From: Gammaproteobacteria bacterium
GTDB taxonomy: Bacteria > Pseudomonadota > Gammaproteobacteria > SZUA-229
DNA length: 41,030 nt
Direction: 5' to 3'
NCBI GenBank assembly: GCA_029882215.1
Contig: JAOULC010000027.1
Location: forward strand, 1-41,030
The notes under the pieces are model-generated. The model worked only from the letters and a program-made list of their open reading frames with translations, searched no databases and was not told the DNA's origin. A program made the position numbers and the translations under genes. Positions 9,685-17,721 of this stretch are shown here, piece after piece (the stretch's first letter is position 1; every line of letters begins with the position of its first letter).

Positions 9685-10020
9685 GATTAATGCTCTTTAA
9701 ATATTATACAAACGAAAGTGGGTTGGGTACTGCGAGCCGCGCTTCACCATCGTTCTTTAAAGGAAGACTGACCTTGTTGTTGAATTAAGAGTTTCATAAT
9801 GCTTTTATATCACAAAATTGATGCCGGCTTAAAGACAATATCTGCCGCAGAGCTACGGAGAACAAGCTCTTTCTACAAACTGATATTGGTTTTGCTTAAC
9901 TTTTAATCGCTGACGGGTTCCGGTCTTCTTTCCAGCAAGGCGAAGATAATCAAAAAAGACAGCGATTTCTAACTGCAAATGCGCCTTTTTGAGACTAGCT
10001 TTAACGCCCTGGCTAGAAAA
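9685..10020. other. gph-trpE intergenic region without a clear gene
   Basis: This 336-base gap should carry the trpE promoter and leader. On the minus strand there is a 17-codon ORF (9797 to 9744) ending in a single Trp codon, but it has no good ribosome-binding site and no Trp-Trp pair, so it is not a convincing trp leader. A short CTAG-AAAA-CTAG inverted repeat abuts the gph stop codon near 10012-10023. A degenerate CTCTGCG-type motif is at 9841-9860. Confidence 0.4.
9841..9860. repeat. Degenerate dispersed CTCTGCG-type motif, copy 2
   Basis: TCTGCCGCAGAGCTACGGAG. On the minus strand it reads CTCCGTAGCTCTGCGGCAGA, similar to the motif at 6717-6733 (shared CTCTGCGGCA core with a preceding CTCCG/CTGCG unit). 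Confidence 0.45.
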
Positions 10021-10695
10021 CTAGGACCAGTCTATAATTTCTTTGATCTCATCCATGCGATCAACCACTGCATCCGGGTTGTAGCTGCGAATATCTTCAC
10101 CGTGGTTGTAGCCGTAGCTCATACATATGATCGAAAAGTTTGCAGCACGTGCGGCTTTCACATCACTCATTGAGTCACCCAGCATTAAGGCGTTTTCAGG
10201 CGCAACACCTAATTCTCTGGCGGCATGTAGCAAGGGCTCAGGATCCGGTTTCTTTTTAGCCAGGGTGTCACCACAAACAATGATTTCAAAGTCATCTTTG
10301 ATGCCCAGCTTTTCTAAAATCGGCAAGGTGAACTGGGCATTTTTATTAGTGACACAGCCGATTTTCACGCCTGTGCTTTTCAGAAATGCCATGGCTTCTG
10401 CTACGCCGTCATACAGGCAGCTTTTTTCGCAGACATTTTTATCGTACAAATCCAGAAAGATGGGGTAGGCTTTATTAAACAGCTCATCATCCGGCTCACC
10501 GTCAAGCTGACCAATCAGTGCGCGGCGGGTTAAACGCTCAACACCATTGCCAACCCAGTTACGCACTGCCGCTTCGCCATGCACCGGCATGCCCAGCGCT
10601 TTCATCATTTCATCTACGCAATACGCCAGATCAGGCACACTATCCACTAAGGTGCCATCAACATCAATCAGCACCATTTCAGGTTTTTTAATCAT
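10021..10695 (-). CDS. gph: Phosphoglycolate phosphatase (HAD superfamily)
   Basis: Gph dephosphorylates 2-phosphoglycolate, made by the oxygenase side reaction of RuBisCO and by DNA repair. The 224-residue protein has HAD motif I as D-V-D-G-T-L-V-D-S (residues about 11-19), motif II in V-T-N-K-N near 115, a Lys in K-K-K-P-D-P near 150 and motif III in L-G-D-S-x-x-D near 172. The size and cap domain fit Gph/CbbZ. It follows rpe on the same strand, the same order as in many gammaproteobacteria, and the nearby cbbM gives it a clear job in photorespiratory salvage. The stretch before the ATG has only a weak ribosome-binding sequence. Confidence 0.93.
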   Translation of the reverse strand: MIKKPEMVLIDVDGTLVDSVPDLAYCVDEMMKALGMPVHGEAAVRNWVGNGVERLTRRALIGQLDGEPDDELFNKAYPIFLDLYDKNVCEKSCLYDGVAEAMAFLKSTGVKIGCVTNKNAQFTLPILEKLGIKDDFEIIVCGDTLAKKKPDPEPLLHAARELGVAPENALMLGDSMSDVKAARAANFSIICMSYGYNHGEDIRSYNPDAVVDRMDEIKEIIDWS

Positions 10696-10717
10696 GGGGA
10701 AAAATCCAAAAGAATGC

Positions 10718-10775
10718 GGAGTCTAAAGTCCAAAGTCAGTAGTTTTTTAACTACTGGCTTTAGATGACTGACTCC
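10718..10775. repeat. Nested inverted repeat in the rpe-gph spacer
   Basis: The inner arms CAGTAGTT (10737-10744) and AACTACTG (10749-10756) are perfect around a TTTT loop. Further out, CTAAAG pairs with CTTTAG, and GGAGTC (10718-10723) pairs with GACTCC (10770-10775). The structure fills most of the 90-base gap between two co-directional genes and could be an attenuator, an mRNA-processing site or a small palindromic repeat. It has no U-tract long enough for a classical terminator. Confidence 0.65.
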
Positions 10776-10785
10776 CGACAGGGTT

Positions 10786-11472
10786 TTATACTTTAGCTAA
10801 CTCATCACGCATTTGCTGGACAACAGTGTTGTATACATTAGCATCGTTTTCATTCTTCGCACCGAAGATGGCAGAACCGGCAACAAACATGTCGGCACCT
10901 GCTTCAGCGATTTCACGGATGTTATCCACTTTAACGCCACCGTCAATTTCAAGACGAATATCAAAGCCACTTTCGTCGATCATTTTGCGCGCCTCGCGGC
11001 ATTTGTTCAGGGTTTCAGGAATAAAACTCTGACCACCAAAGCCCGGGTTCACTGACATCAGTAAGATAACGTCTACTTTATCCATTACATGCTTTAACAC
11101 ATCCAGCGGTGTCGCAGGGTTAAAGACCAGACCCGACTTACAACCACCTTCACGGATCATTTGCAGGGTACGGTCAATATGCTCTGATGCTTCCGGGTGA
11201 AAGGTAATATAGCTTGCACCGGCGGCAATGAAATCAGGGATGATGCGATCAACCGGCTTGACCATCAAATGCACATCAATTTCAGCCGTCACGCCGTGCT
11301 TGCGTAGTGCTTCACAGACCAATGGACCAATTGTCAGGTTTGGCACATAGTGATTATCCATGACGTCAAAATGCACGATATCAGCGCCTGACGCGATAAC
11401 ATCATCAACTTCCTGGCCTAATTTAGCGAAGTCTGCTGATAGAATTGACGGGGCGATTTTGAAATCTGCCAT
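10786..11472 (-). CDS. rpe: Ribulose-phosphate 3-epimerase
   Basis: Rpe interconverts ribulose 5-phosphate and xylulose 5-phosphate in the pentose phosphate and Calvin cycles. I place the start at 11472, where the product begins [16 protein letters not shown] as in the family and a GAGG sequence lies 8 bases upstream; a longer frame adds 13 residues with no homology. The 228-residue TIM barrel shows [12 protein letters not shown] near residue 35, H-L-M-V near 70, [10 protein letters not shown] near 140 and the E-I-D-G-G-V phosphate-binding motif near 175. It is the promoter-proximal gene of the rpe-gph-trp run. Confidence 0.96.
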   Translation of the reverse strand: MADFKIAPSILSADFAKLGQEVDDVIASGADIVHFDVMDNHYVPNLTIGPLVCEALRKHGVTAEIDVHLMVKPVDRIIPDFIAAGASYITFHPEASEHIDRTLQMIREGGCKSGLVFNPATPLDVLKHVMDKVDVILLMSVNPGFGGQSFIPETLNKCREARKMIDESGFDIRLEIDGGVKVDNIREIAEAGADMFVAGSAIFGAKNENDANVYNTVVQQMRDELAKV

Positions 11473-11665
11473 GATCTGAGCCTCATTAGTCGTTTTAAAA
11501 TGAGCGCACACTTTACCCGATTAGTTGTGCTTTTTCAGCTCAATTTATATTATTTGCGTATTAATAGAATTTAACCGCATTAAAATCAAGGACTTAAATT
11601 AAGTTGGTCTTTCCTCAGTAATCGTTTATTCTGGCTAAATCAGTCAATTTTTCAGGAGAAAAACC

Positions 11666-12118
11666 GTGTTTTTAGCCAAATCCTTACATATTATCGCGGC
11701 CGTCATCTGGGTCGGGGGCATGTTTTTCGCCTATATGGCACTACGCCCTGCTGCTGCCAGCTTGCTGGAGCCTCCACAACGCCTGTCTTTATGGGACGGT
11801 GTGTTCACTAAATTTTTCTTCTGGGTATGGATCAGCATCGCCGTTATTGTATTGAGCGGTTATCACATGATGTTCAGTTATTTTGCTGGGTTTGCCGGCT
11901 CTGGCATGCATATTCACCTGATGCACGGCATGGGACTGCTAATGATAATGATTTTTATGCATGTTTACTTTGCGCCCTATAAACGCCTGAAAAAGCTCGT
12001 TGCCGAGAAGAATTATCCTGAGGCAGCGAAAAACCTCAACCTCATTCGCAAACTGGTTGCGCTCAACCTGACGATCGGCCTGCTGACCTTCATTGCAGCT
12101 GAAAGCGTATTACTTTAA
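11666..12118 (+). CDS. CopD-like four-helix inner-membrane protein
   Basis: The 150-residue protein has four predicted membrane helices. The first, K-S-L-H-I-I-A-A-V-I-W-V-G-G-M-F, matches the start of CopD-domain proteins. His residues recur within helices (H8, G-Y-H-M-M-F, H-I-H-L-M-H-G-M-G, M-H-V-Y-F-A-P-Y), which suggests b-type heme or metal coordination, though neither is shown. The GTG start at 11666 is chosen because AGGAG lies 7 bases upstream at 11654-11658. A small c-type cytochrome gene follows in the same direction, consistent with an electron-transfer role. It may equally be related to copper uptake, the role of full-length CopD. It is not part of the copper island. Confidence 0.72.
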   Translation: MFLAKSLHIIAAVIWVGGMFFAYMALRPAAASLLEPPQRLSLWDGVFTKFFFWVWISIAVIVLSGYHMMFSYFAGFAGSGMHIHLMHGMGLLMIMIFMHVYFAPYKRLKKLVAEKNYPEAAKNLNLIRKLVALNLTIGLLTFIAAESVLL

Positions 12119-12253
12119 CAAACTGGCAACCATCGTGATAAGAAACCCTGATATATAGAGTAAATAGTTGAATTTACTTTATATATTTGCTCTGTCACAA
12201 TAGCGCAACAAAAATTTTAACAAAATCTCATTATTTATCTGTGGAGGATAATC

Positions 12254-12562
12254 ATGAAACGTACTTTATTAACACTGGCCTCTGTTGCCATCCTGGGTCT
12301 TTCATCAAATGCAATCGCCGCTGGTGATGTAGCCGCCGGTAAAGCAAAAGCAGCAACTTGCATGGGCTGTCACGGTGCTAACGGCATCAGCTCTACTCCA
12401 ATGTTTCCTAACCTTGCTGGTCAGAAAGCCGCCTATACTGCCAAGCAGTTAAAAGCATTTAAAGACGGTTCACGTAAAGACGGAACAATGAACGCAATGG
12501 CTAAACCATTAAGCCCTGCAGACATTGATAATCTGGCTGCTTATTACGAAAGCCTGAAGTAA
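12254..12562 (+). CDS. Periplasmic monoheme cytochrome c (c553/c4-like)
   Basis: A 102-residue class I cytochrome c. The signal peptide (to about A-I-A-A-G, residue 23) is followed by the heme-binding C-M-G-C-H near residue 37. The distal ligand is probably the Met in M-N-A-M-A-K-P-L-S near residue 83, followed by D-I-D-N-L-A-A-Y-Y, the usual C-terminal helix. Such proteins shuttle electrons in the periplasm between quinol-cytochrome c reductases, oxidases or sulfur/nitrogen enzymes. GGAGG at 12243-12247 is a strong ribosome-binding site. A terminator-like hairpin at 12609-12648 ends this transcript and overlaps the next gene. Confidence 0.93.
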   Translation: MKRTLLTLASVAILGLSSNAIAAGDVAAGKAKAATCMGCHGANGISSTPMFPNLAGQKAAYTAKQLKAFKDGSRKDGTMNAMAKPLSPADIDNLAAYYESLK

Positions 12563-12601
12563 ACGATTGATCATTATTGAGCCGTTAAACAGACGTCGAC
12601 A

Positions 12602-13597
12602 ATGATGAAAAAAAGCCTTGCCAGGTCAAAAACCAGCAGGGCTTTTTTGTGCCTGCTTGGTTTTTTACTGTTAACGAAAACAGCCGTTGCCGCCACACCA
12701 TTACAAACACATGACCTGAACCCGTTAACCCTTGTTTACGGTCTGCCGCTGATCAGCCCTGCAAAATTACCCGGCCCGGATCAGTCTTTTTTTTCTGCCT
12801 CATATAACCGGAGTAATACACTTAATGTTGAGGACACACCTAGTGAAAACCTTTTTATCGATGGTGAGACCAGCGAGCTTAATCTGATTTACCTGTTTTC
12901 CATCAGTAATAACACCCACGTACGCCTGCGTATCCCGTTTATCAGTCACCGTGCCGGCTCTCTTGATAATTTCATTGACGACTTCCACGACACGTTTGGC
13001 TTTCCCGCCGGCAAACGAGCTGACTACCCTGCAGATCAGTTTTTGTTTTCATATAGCCTCGATGGTAGAGAACGTCTGCGTATGGACACAGCCAATCATG
13101 GTCTCGGTGATATCAGTATTGACGCTGCCTACCAGCTCTATGCTGGCTCTTCTCAGGCAGCCAGCATCTGGACCAGCATAAAACTTCCAAGCGGTGACAA
13201 TGACTTGCTAACTGGCAGCGGAAAAATCGATGCTTCCTTGTGGTTGTCCGCAGAGTCAGACTTCAGACAAGACTGGTCAAGCTATTATAATATTGGTTTA
13301 CTGATTCCCGGCAAAAGCCAGATATTGCCAGAACTGCAAAAAAGCACCGTGTATTTTGGTACTGCCGGTATTGAATGGCGGGCAATGGATCACCTGACAT
13401 TTAATATCCAGTTAGACTTTCACTCTGCATTTTATAACAGCCATACAACATTCCTTGGCGACAGCATACAAATCAGTTCCGGTGGTCATATAAAACTCAA
13501 TCCATCTCAGCGCATTGAAATTGTCGTTGTAGAAGACATTTATGTAGGCGCATCTCCCGATGTTACTTTTCAACTGGGCTATAGCCAGTTATTTTAG
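12602..13597 (+). CDS. DUF3187-family outer-membrane beta-barrel protein
   Basis: The 331-residue product has a signal peptide (hydrophobic core about residues 14-24, cleavage near A-V-A-A) and the alternating pattern of a beta-barrel ending in Q-L-G-Y-S-Q-L-F with a terminal aromatic residue. The F-I-D-D-F-H-D-T-F-G-F-P stretch near residue 125 is typical of DUF3187. Function of the family is unknown. The predicted ATG pair at 12602/12605 has no clear ribosome-binding site and lies at the foot of the terminator hairpin of the preceding cytochrome gene. The start could therefore be further in (TTG at 12647), but that shortens the signal peptide. The fusion protein at 13626 follows after 28 bases. 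Confidence 0.8.
   Translation: MMKKSLARSKTSRAFLCLLGFLLLTKTAVAATPLQTHDLNPLTLVYGLPLISPAKLPGPDQSFFSASYNRSNTLNVEDTPSENLFIDGETSELNLIYLFSISNNTHVRLRIPFISHRAGSLDNFIDDFHDTFGFPAGKRADYPADQFLFSYSLDGRERLRMDTANHGLGDISIDAAYQLYAGSSQAASIWTSIKLPSGDNDLLTGSGKIDASLWLSAESDFRQDWSSYYNIGLLIPGKSQILPELQKSTVYFGTAGIEWRAMDHLTFNIQLDFHSAFYNSHTTFLGDSIQISSGGHIKLNPSQRIEIVVVEDIYVGASPDVTFQLGYSQLF
12609..12648 (+). terminator. Terminator-like hairpin overlapping the next gene's first codons
   Basis: A 13-pair stem (A-rich arm plus GCCTTGC, 12609-12621, pairing with GCAGGGC plus a T-rich arm, 12636-12648, one G-U pair) ends in six T. It sits 46 bases after the cytochrome stop codon, where a Rho-independent terminator would be expected, yet it lies inside the predicted start of the DUF3187 coding sequence. 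Confidence 0.75.
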
Positions 13598-13625
13598 GCA
13601 CTCCAATCCGTCACAACTAGTTAAT

Positions 13626-14891
13626 ATGATTAATCGAATACATTACTTTTTCTTTCTGCTGGCTTTTTCACTGCCTGTTGCGGCTGAAGAAATACAGCTA
13701 GCGCTTAGCAGCGGCGCTGAAATCTCCGTCAGTCACTACCAAACTGAAAACCCTAAAGCCGTTGTTTTATGGCTTCCAACCGAATACGGCGTTCGCGGCA
13801 GAGAAGATGCCACCGCCCGCGAGCTGAACAAAAAAGGCATCGAAGTCTGGCTTGCCGATTTACACAGCAGCTATTTTATTCCGCCGGGCCGCAGCAGTTA
13901 CAATAATATTGATACAGCTGATATCAGTGAACTGATAAATAAAGTCAGTCATAATAACCGCCGTGAAGTCACTTTATTTGCTACCGGCCGGGCAGCGCCT
14001 CTCGCACTACAGGCCGCCAGACAACTGCAGCTTAATACGGCAAGCCGTAACACCGTTAAAAGCGCGATACTTTTGCACCCTAATTTCTACAGCAGTGCAG
14101 CCGAAGCCGGAAAAAGTGTCGAATACCTGCCAATAACATATGCCACCAATCTGTCTCTGTACATCATACAACCGTCACTGTCCGGTAAACTATATCAGCT
14201 AAGTACAATTAAAAATCACCTTGAAAAAGGCGGTAGCGATGTTATCACACAGGTGTTAGCGGAAGTCTCTGATGGCTTCAATGTAAGAACACCGGAAAAC
14301 CAAAACGACGAAAATTATTATAATAAAACCCCTGCCATTATCAGCGGCGCGATTGATCTGTTAGCTGGCTATGAAAAACCAAGAGCAGCAGCGCCATTAC
14401 CTGAAGCTACGGCGACGCTCAGTACGACTTCAGGCTCAATCAAGTCCGGTTTACAGGCTTACAAAGGTGACATTAAAGAGGTTTATTTAAACTTTAAAGA
14501 TTTCAACTCCCTGTCACACACGACTGAAAGTCACAAGGGAGAAATATTATTAATTAACTTCTGGGCCACATGGTGCCCGCCCTGTATTAAGGAACTGCCT
14601 TCATTAAACAGACTGCAGGACAAAATCAATGATAAAAACTTTAATATCCTTGCCGTCAATATCGGTGAAAAAGCTGACACCGTTAAAAACTTTCTATCAC
14701 CCATGTCAATTAAGTTCCCGGTACTTACCGATCCGCAGGCTGAAGCAGTAGAGCCGTGGAAACTTATTGCCTTTCCTTCGAGTTTTATTATTGATAAAAA
14801 GGGTGTGATTCGTTATGGCTTGTTTGGTGCTATTGAATGGGATAATACAGATGTACTTGAAATAATCCGCCGTCTACTCCTAGAGGAATAA
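13626..14891 (+). CDS. Secreted alpha/beta-hydrolase-like domain fused to a TlpA-type thioredoxin
   Basis: I use the ATG at 13626, which opens directly with a signal peptide (M-I-N-R-I-H-Y-F-F-F-L-L, cleavage near V-A-A-E-E); an upstream in-frame ATG overlaps the previous gene. The product is 421 residues. Residues about 25-255 look like an alpha/beta hydrolase: an A-V-V-L-W-L-P strand near 45, then an elbow region A-T-G-R-A near 119-123 where the nucleophile Ser would be Gly. Residues about 275-421 form a TlpA/ResA-type thioredoxin with W-C-P-P-C at 316-320 and the cis-Pro in F-P-S-S-F-I-I. The thioredoxin half is probably an active periplasmic disulfide reductase; the N-terminal half may be non-catalytic. 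It likely shares a transcript with the DUF3187 gene. Confidence 0.82.
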   Translation: MINRIHYFFFLLAFSLPVAAEEIQLALSSGAEISVSHYQTENPKAVVLWLPTEYGVRGREDATARELNKKGIEVWLADLHSSYFIPPGRSSYNNIDTADISELINKVSHNNRREVTLFATGRAAPLALQAARQLQLNTASRNTVKSAILLHPNFYSSAAEAGKSVEYLPITYATNLSLYIIQPSLSGKLYQLSTIKNHLEKGGSDVITQVLAEVSDGFNVRTPENQNDENYYNKTPAIISGAIDLLAGYEKPRAAAPLPEATATLSTTSGSIKSGLQAYKGDIKEVYLNFKDFNSLSHTTESHKGEILLINFWATWCPPCIKELPSLNRLQDKINDKNFNILAVNIGEKADTVKNFLSPMSIKFPVLTDPQAEAVEPWKLIAFPSSFIIDKKGVIRYGLFGAIEWDNTDVLEIIRRLLLEE

Positions 14892-14908
14892 TATTTCTCA
14901 GGTATACA

Positions 14909-15994
14909 TTAAAACAGTGATAGCTGTCGCATTGCTCCGTTATTGCTTTCACTATCGGCATCAGTAAAACCGGAAATCGTGACACCAAGCAGCCTTACTT
15001 TTCTGTTACCGGCCTGTGTTTTTAGCAACAGCATTTCAAGCACAGGCAACATTTCATGCTCACGGGTTAAAGCAGATGGCATTGTTTTGCTTCTTGTTAC
15101 CTGTTCAAAATTATCAAACTTAACTTTTAATGTGATGGTATAACCATGCAGATTTTTTTCTGCTAAAGAACCCGCCACTTCTGTGGCCAGTGCATTTAAT
15201 ACATTTATCATTTGCTCAATGCTGTCGATATCACTTTCAAATGTAGTTTCTGAACCTAATGATTTTCTCTCCCGCGAGTTCATCACTTCACGTTTATCTA
15301 TTCCGCGGCTAATGTCATAGTAATAACTGCCGGACTTACCAAAAAATTGCAGGCATTCATTTAATGATAATTTTTTAAGATCACTGCCGGTATTGATACC
15401 CAGAGACTTCATTCTTGCTTCTGTCGCCTTGCCGACGCCATGAAACTTGCCCACGGCCAGCTCCGCAACAAACTGCTCGCCCTGATCCGGGCGAATCACG
15501 GTAATACCATCCGGCTTGTTAATATCAGATGCCACTTTCGCCAGAAATTTATTATATGAAACACCGGCCGATGCAGTCAGCTCTGTTTGTTGCAAAATTT
15601 TTTGTTTAATTTCTCTGGCAATAAGGGTTGCAGAACCCTCAAACAATTCACTGTCACTGACATCAAGGTAAGCCTCATCCAGTGATAAAGGCTCTACCAT
15701 ATCGGTGTACTGATGAAATACTGAACGAATGATATCTGATGCTTCGCGGTAAGCATCAAAACGCGGCGGCACTACGATTGCCTGAGGGCACAACCTGTAT
15801 GCACGCGAGGAAGACATCGCCGAATGGATACCAAATTTTCGCGCCTCATAACTGCAGGTGGCCACCACACCTCTTTTGTCCGCACTGCCACCAACGATTA
15901 ATGGCTTGCCACGGTACTCCGGAAAATCACGCTGTTCAACTGCCGCAAAAAAAGCATCCATATCAATATGAATAATTTTTCTTTGTCCCGTCAT
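14909..15994 (-). CDS. dinB: DNA polymerase IV (Y family)
   Basis: DinB is an error-prone translesion polymerase of the SOS response. The protein begins M-T-G-Q-R-K-I-I-H-I-D-M-D-A-F-F-A-A-V-E, matching E. coli DinB after its first residues, so I prefer the ATG at 15994 to the GTG six bases upstream. Catalytic acidic residues are in H-I-D-M-D (near 8) and S-L-D-E-A-Y-L-D (near 100). Helix-hairpin-helix (F-H-G-V-G-K-A-T near 180) and little-finger domains follow. At 361 residues it is full length, though its tail (R-Q-L-S-L-F) is a plausible beta-clamp-binding peptide. It abuts dusA. I found no obvious LexA box in the short space upstream. Confidence 0.96.
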   Translation of the reverse strand: MTGQRKIIHIDMDAFFAAVEQRDFPEYRGKPLIVGGSADKRGVVATCSYEARKFGIHSAMSSSRAYRLCPQAIVVPPRFDAYREASDIIRSVFHQYTDMVEPLSLDEAYLDVSDSELFEGSATLIAREIKQKILQQTELTASAGVSYNKFLAKVASDINKPDGITVIRPDQGEQFVAELAVGKFHGVGKATEARMKSLGINTGSDLKKLSLNECLQFFGKSGSYYYDISRGIDKREVMNSRERKSLGSETTFESDIDSIEQMINVLNALATEVAGSLAEKNLHGYTITLKVKFDNFEQVTRSKTMPSALTREHEMLPVLEMLLLKTQAGNRKVRLLGVTISGFTDADSESNNGAMRQLSLF

Positions 15995-15999
15995 CGCCA

Positions 16000-17001
16000 C
16001 TACCCGGCGCTGGTCTCTTCATCTTGCGGGGCGTTACCCTGACTCACAAGAGTCAGCGCGTGTTGTAAAACCTCAATACCTGAGCTTTCCTTATATGCAT
16101 TTTCACTCAAAAACCGTTTCCATGCCTTGGTACCATTAACTCCCTGAAACACTCCCAGCATATGACGCACAATCGACTGTAAGCGGACACCCTTTGCCAT
16201 TTCTTTTTCTATATACGGGAACATACTTTCAACCAACTGATGGCGTGTCAGCAGCGGGTGATTATCGTCATACAGCAAACAGTCAATCTCAGATAACAAG
16301 TAAGGATTATGGTAGGCTTCGCGCCCCATCATTACCCCGTCAACCTGCTGCAAATGTTCGCGTGTTTCAGCCAGTGTTTTAACGCCACCGTTCAGACTGA
16401 TATGACACTGCGGAAATAATTCTTTAATCTTATACACCACATCATATTTTAGCGGTGGAATGCTTCTGTTTTCTTTCGGGCTCAGGCCCTGCAATATGGC
16501 TTTACGCGCATGTATAACAAAATCATCACAACCGGCTTCATGCAGTGTTCCAACAAAATGAACCAGTTCTTCAAACGAATCCCTGTCATCAATGCCGATA
16601 CGGGTTTTTGCGGAAACCGTCATATTTGCCGCCGCTTTCATCGCTGTTATACACTCAGCAACCAGTTCTGGCTGCGCCATCATGCAGGCGCCAAAGCTGC
16701 CATTTTGCACCCGGTTACTGGGGCATCCCAGATTAAGATTCACCTCATCATAACCGTAATCTTCTGCAATTTTTGTGCACTCGGCCAGATGTTTCACATC
16801 ACTGCCACCCAGTTGCAGTGAGACCGGGTGCTCTTCATCATTAAACTGCAGGTAACGATCACGATCACCAAAAATAATGGCCCCGGTGGTGACCATTTCA
16901 GTATAAAGCAGGGCATGGTGGCTGATCAGACGCATGAAATATCGCTGATGACGGTCGGTCCAGTCGAGCATCGGTGCGACACTGAAGGTGTTATTAAGCA
17001 T
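16000..17001 (-). CDS. dusA: tRNA-dihydrouridine synthase A
   Basis: DusA reduces uridines 20/20a in the tRNA D-loop with FMN and NADPH. The 333-residue sequence starts with F-S-V-A-P-M-L-D-W-T-D-R-H near residue 5, the DusA signature, followed by Y-T-E-M-V-T-T-G-A-I. The L-N-L-G-C-P-S motif and catalytic Cys in G-S-F-G-A-C-M-M are near 93-110, and T-R-I-G-I-D and I-H-A-R-K occur further on. The ribosome-binding sequence is weak. The stop codon (TAG, 16000-16002) touches the possible GTG start of dinB, so the two genes are probably co-transcribed. Confidence 0.96.
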   Translation of the reverse strand: MLNNTFSVAPMLDWTDRHQRYFMRLISHHALLYTEMVTTGAIIFGDRDRYLQFNDEEHPVSLQLGGSDVKHLAECTKIAEDYGYDEVNLNLGCPSNRVQNGSFGACMMAQPELVAECITAMKAAANMTVSAKTRIGIDDRDSFEELVHFVGTLHEAGCDDFVIHARKAILQGLSPKENRSIPPLKYDVVYKIKELFPQCHISLNGGVKTLAETREHLQQVDGVMMGREAYHNPYLLSEIDCLLYDDNHPLLTRHQLVESMFPYIEKEMAKGVRLQSIVRHMLGVFQGVNGTKAWKRFLSENAYKESSGIEVLQHALTLVSQGNAPQDEETSAG

Positions 17002-17068
17002 AGATAGTAAGATGTCAGGTGAGAGAGGGAGGAATTTTAAGGCAATTTCGAATAGAAGGAAAACGCTG

Positions 17069-17090
17069 AGGCCTTCATATACGAAGGCCT
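17069..17090. repeat. Perfect 8-base inverted repeat upstream of dusA
   Basis: AGGCCTTC (17069-17076) and GAAGGCCT (17083-17090) flank a 6-base loop. It lies between the 57-residue gene and dusA, both on the minus strand, and may terminate or attenuate the small gene's transcript, though the following T-run is short. Confidence 0.5.
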
Positions 17091-17109
17091 GCTGATTATC
17101 ACGATAATA

Positions 17110-17283
17110 TCAGGCGTTGGCACCGCGGCGGTCATTGTTCACCCGGCGTTCATCAGTCGTGGCTTTTTTCCTGTTCTCTTCAGCTTCTTTCTGCCGACGT
17201 TCAACACCTACTTTACGCTCTTCGAGCTCCCCTTCTATTAGCTCCATCATCATCGTTAATCCTAATTTTTCTTCAAAACTCAT
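17110..17283 (-). CDS. Small charged hypothetical protein (57 residues)
   Basis: A 57-codon ORF starts at an ATG at 17281-17283 with GAGGA about 7 bases upstream, an excellent ribosome-binding site, and stops at TGA (17110-17112). The product begins M-S-F-E-E-K-L-G-L-T-M-M-M-E-L and continues with a long run of Glu, Lys and Arg in heptad-like spacing, then D-E-R-R-V-N-N-D-R-R. It looks like a soluble, helical, possibly coiled-coil protein with a basic tail. No membrane segment or Cys is present. I recognise no family. A hairpin follows it at 17069-17090 and dusA lies downstream on the same strand. Confidence 0.62.
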   Translation of the reverse strand: MSFEEKLGLTMMMELIEGELEERKVGVERRQKEAEENRKKATTDERRVNNDRRGANA

Positions 17284-17721
17284 CGTGTCATCCTCGGAAA
17301 TTACTCACAAGCGGCATGCTGTTTAATAGAGTAAAGCCACAGCTATTGGTTAATGTATAGATTGTTTACAGTGAGAAGTCCATTCAAAGCCGGAGACGGT
17401 CACCCAGATATCATGAACAGACACAATACTTGTGTCAGCATTAACTGGCCTGACTCCAGTGCATCAATGCGAGCATTATTTAACCACTCAAGACATGCCA
17501 TTGCAAAACTCACACCCTCATTTCTGATAAATGGGCCTGATTTAATCGTATCCGGCAACTTGTCAGAAAATTTGTACAACAAATACGTTTGATTTTTTCC
17601 ATATATGCCGCTGCAGCTTATTCCTATAAAAACATATAAAACATTTATAAATAATAAAGACCTCTACTAAGAAGTCTTTATGCATGATTCTCTCGGCTTG
17701 TCAGCTGACAATAAATCAGAG
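17284..17721. other. Intergenic region with no convincing gene
   Basis: This 438-base gap lies upstream of the 57-residue gene and downstream of the TPR gene. Two overlapping open frames exist around 17353-17592 on opposite strands, but neither has a good ribosome-binding site, and one needs a TTG start. I could not assign them to a family. The only structure I see is the hairpin at 17655-17680. Confidence 0.45.
17655..17680 (-). terminator. Probable terminator of the TPR gene
   Basis: TAAAGAC (17655-17661) pairs with GTCTTTA (17674-17680) around a 12-base loop. Read on the minus strand it follows the TPR stop codon by about 40 bases and is trailed by a T-rich stretch (TTTATTATTTAT, partly in the stem). 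Confidence 0.5.

Noticed and set aside
9744-9797. 17-codon ORF upstream of trpE as a trp leader peptide
   Set aside because: It has only one Trp codon at its end, no clear ribosome-binding site and no following antiterminator/terminator pair.
17353-17592. Two open frames on opposite strands (79 and 60 codons)
   Set aside because: Neither has a good ribosome-binding site, the minus-strand one needs a TTG start, and I recognise no domain in either.
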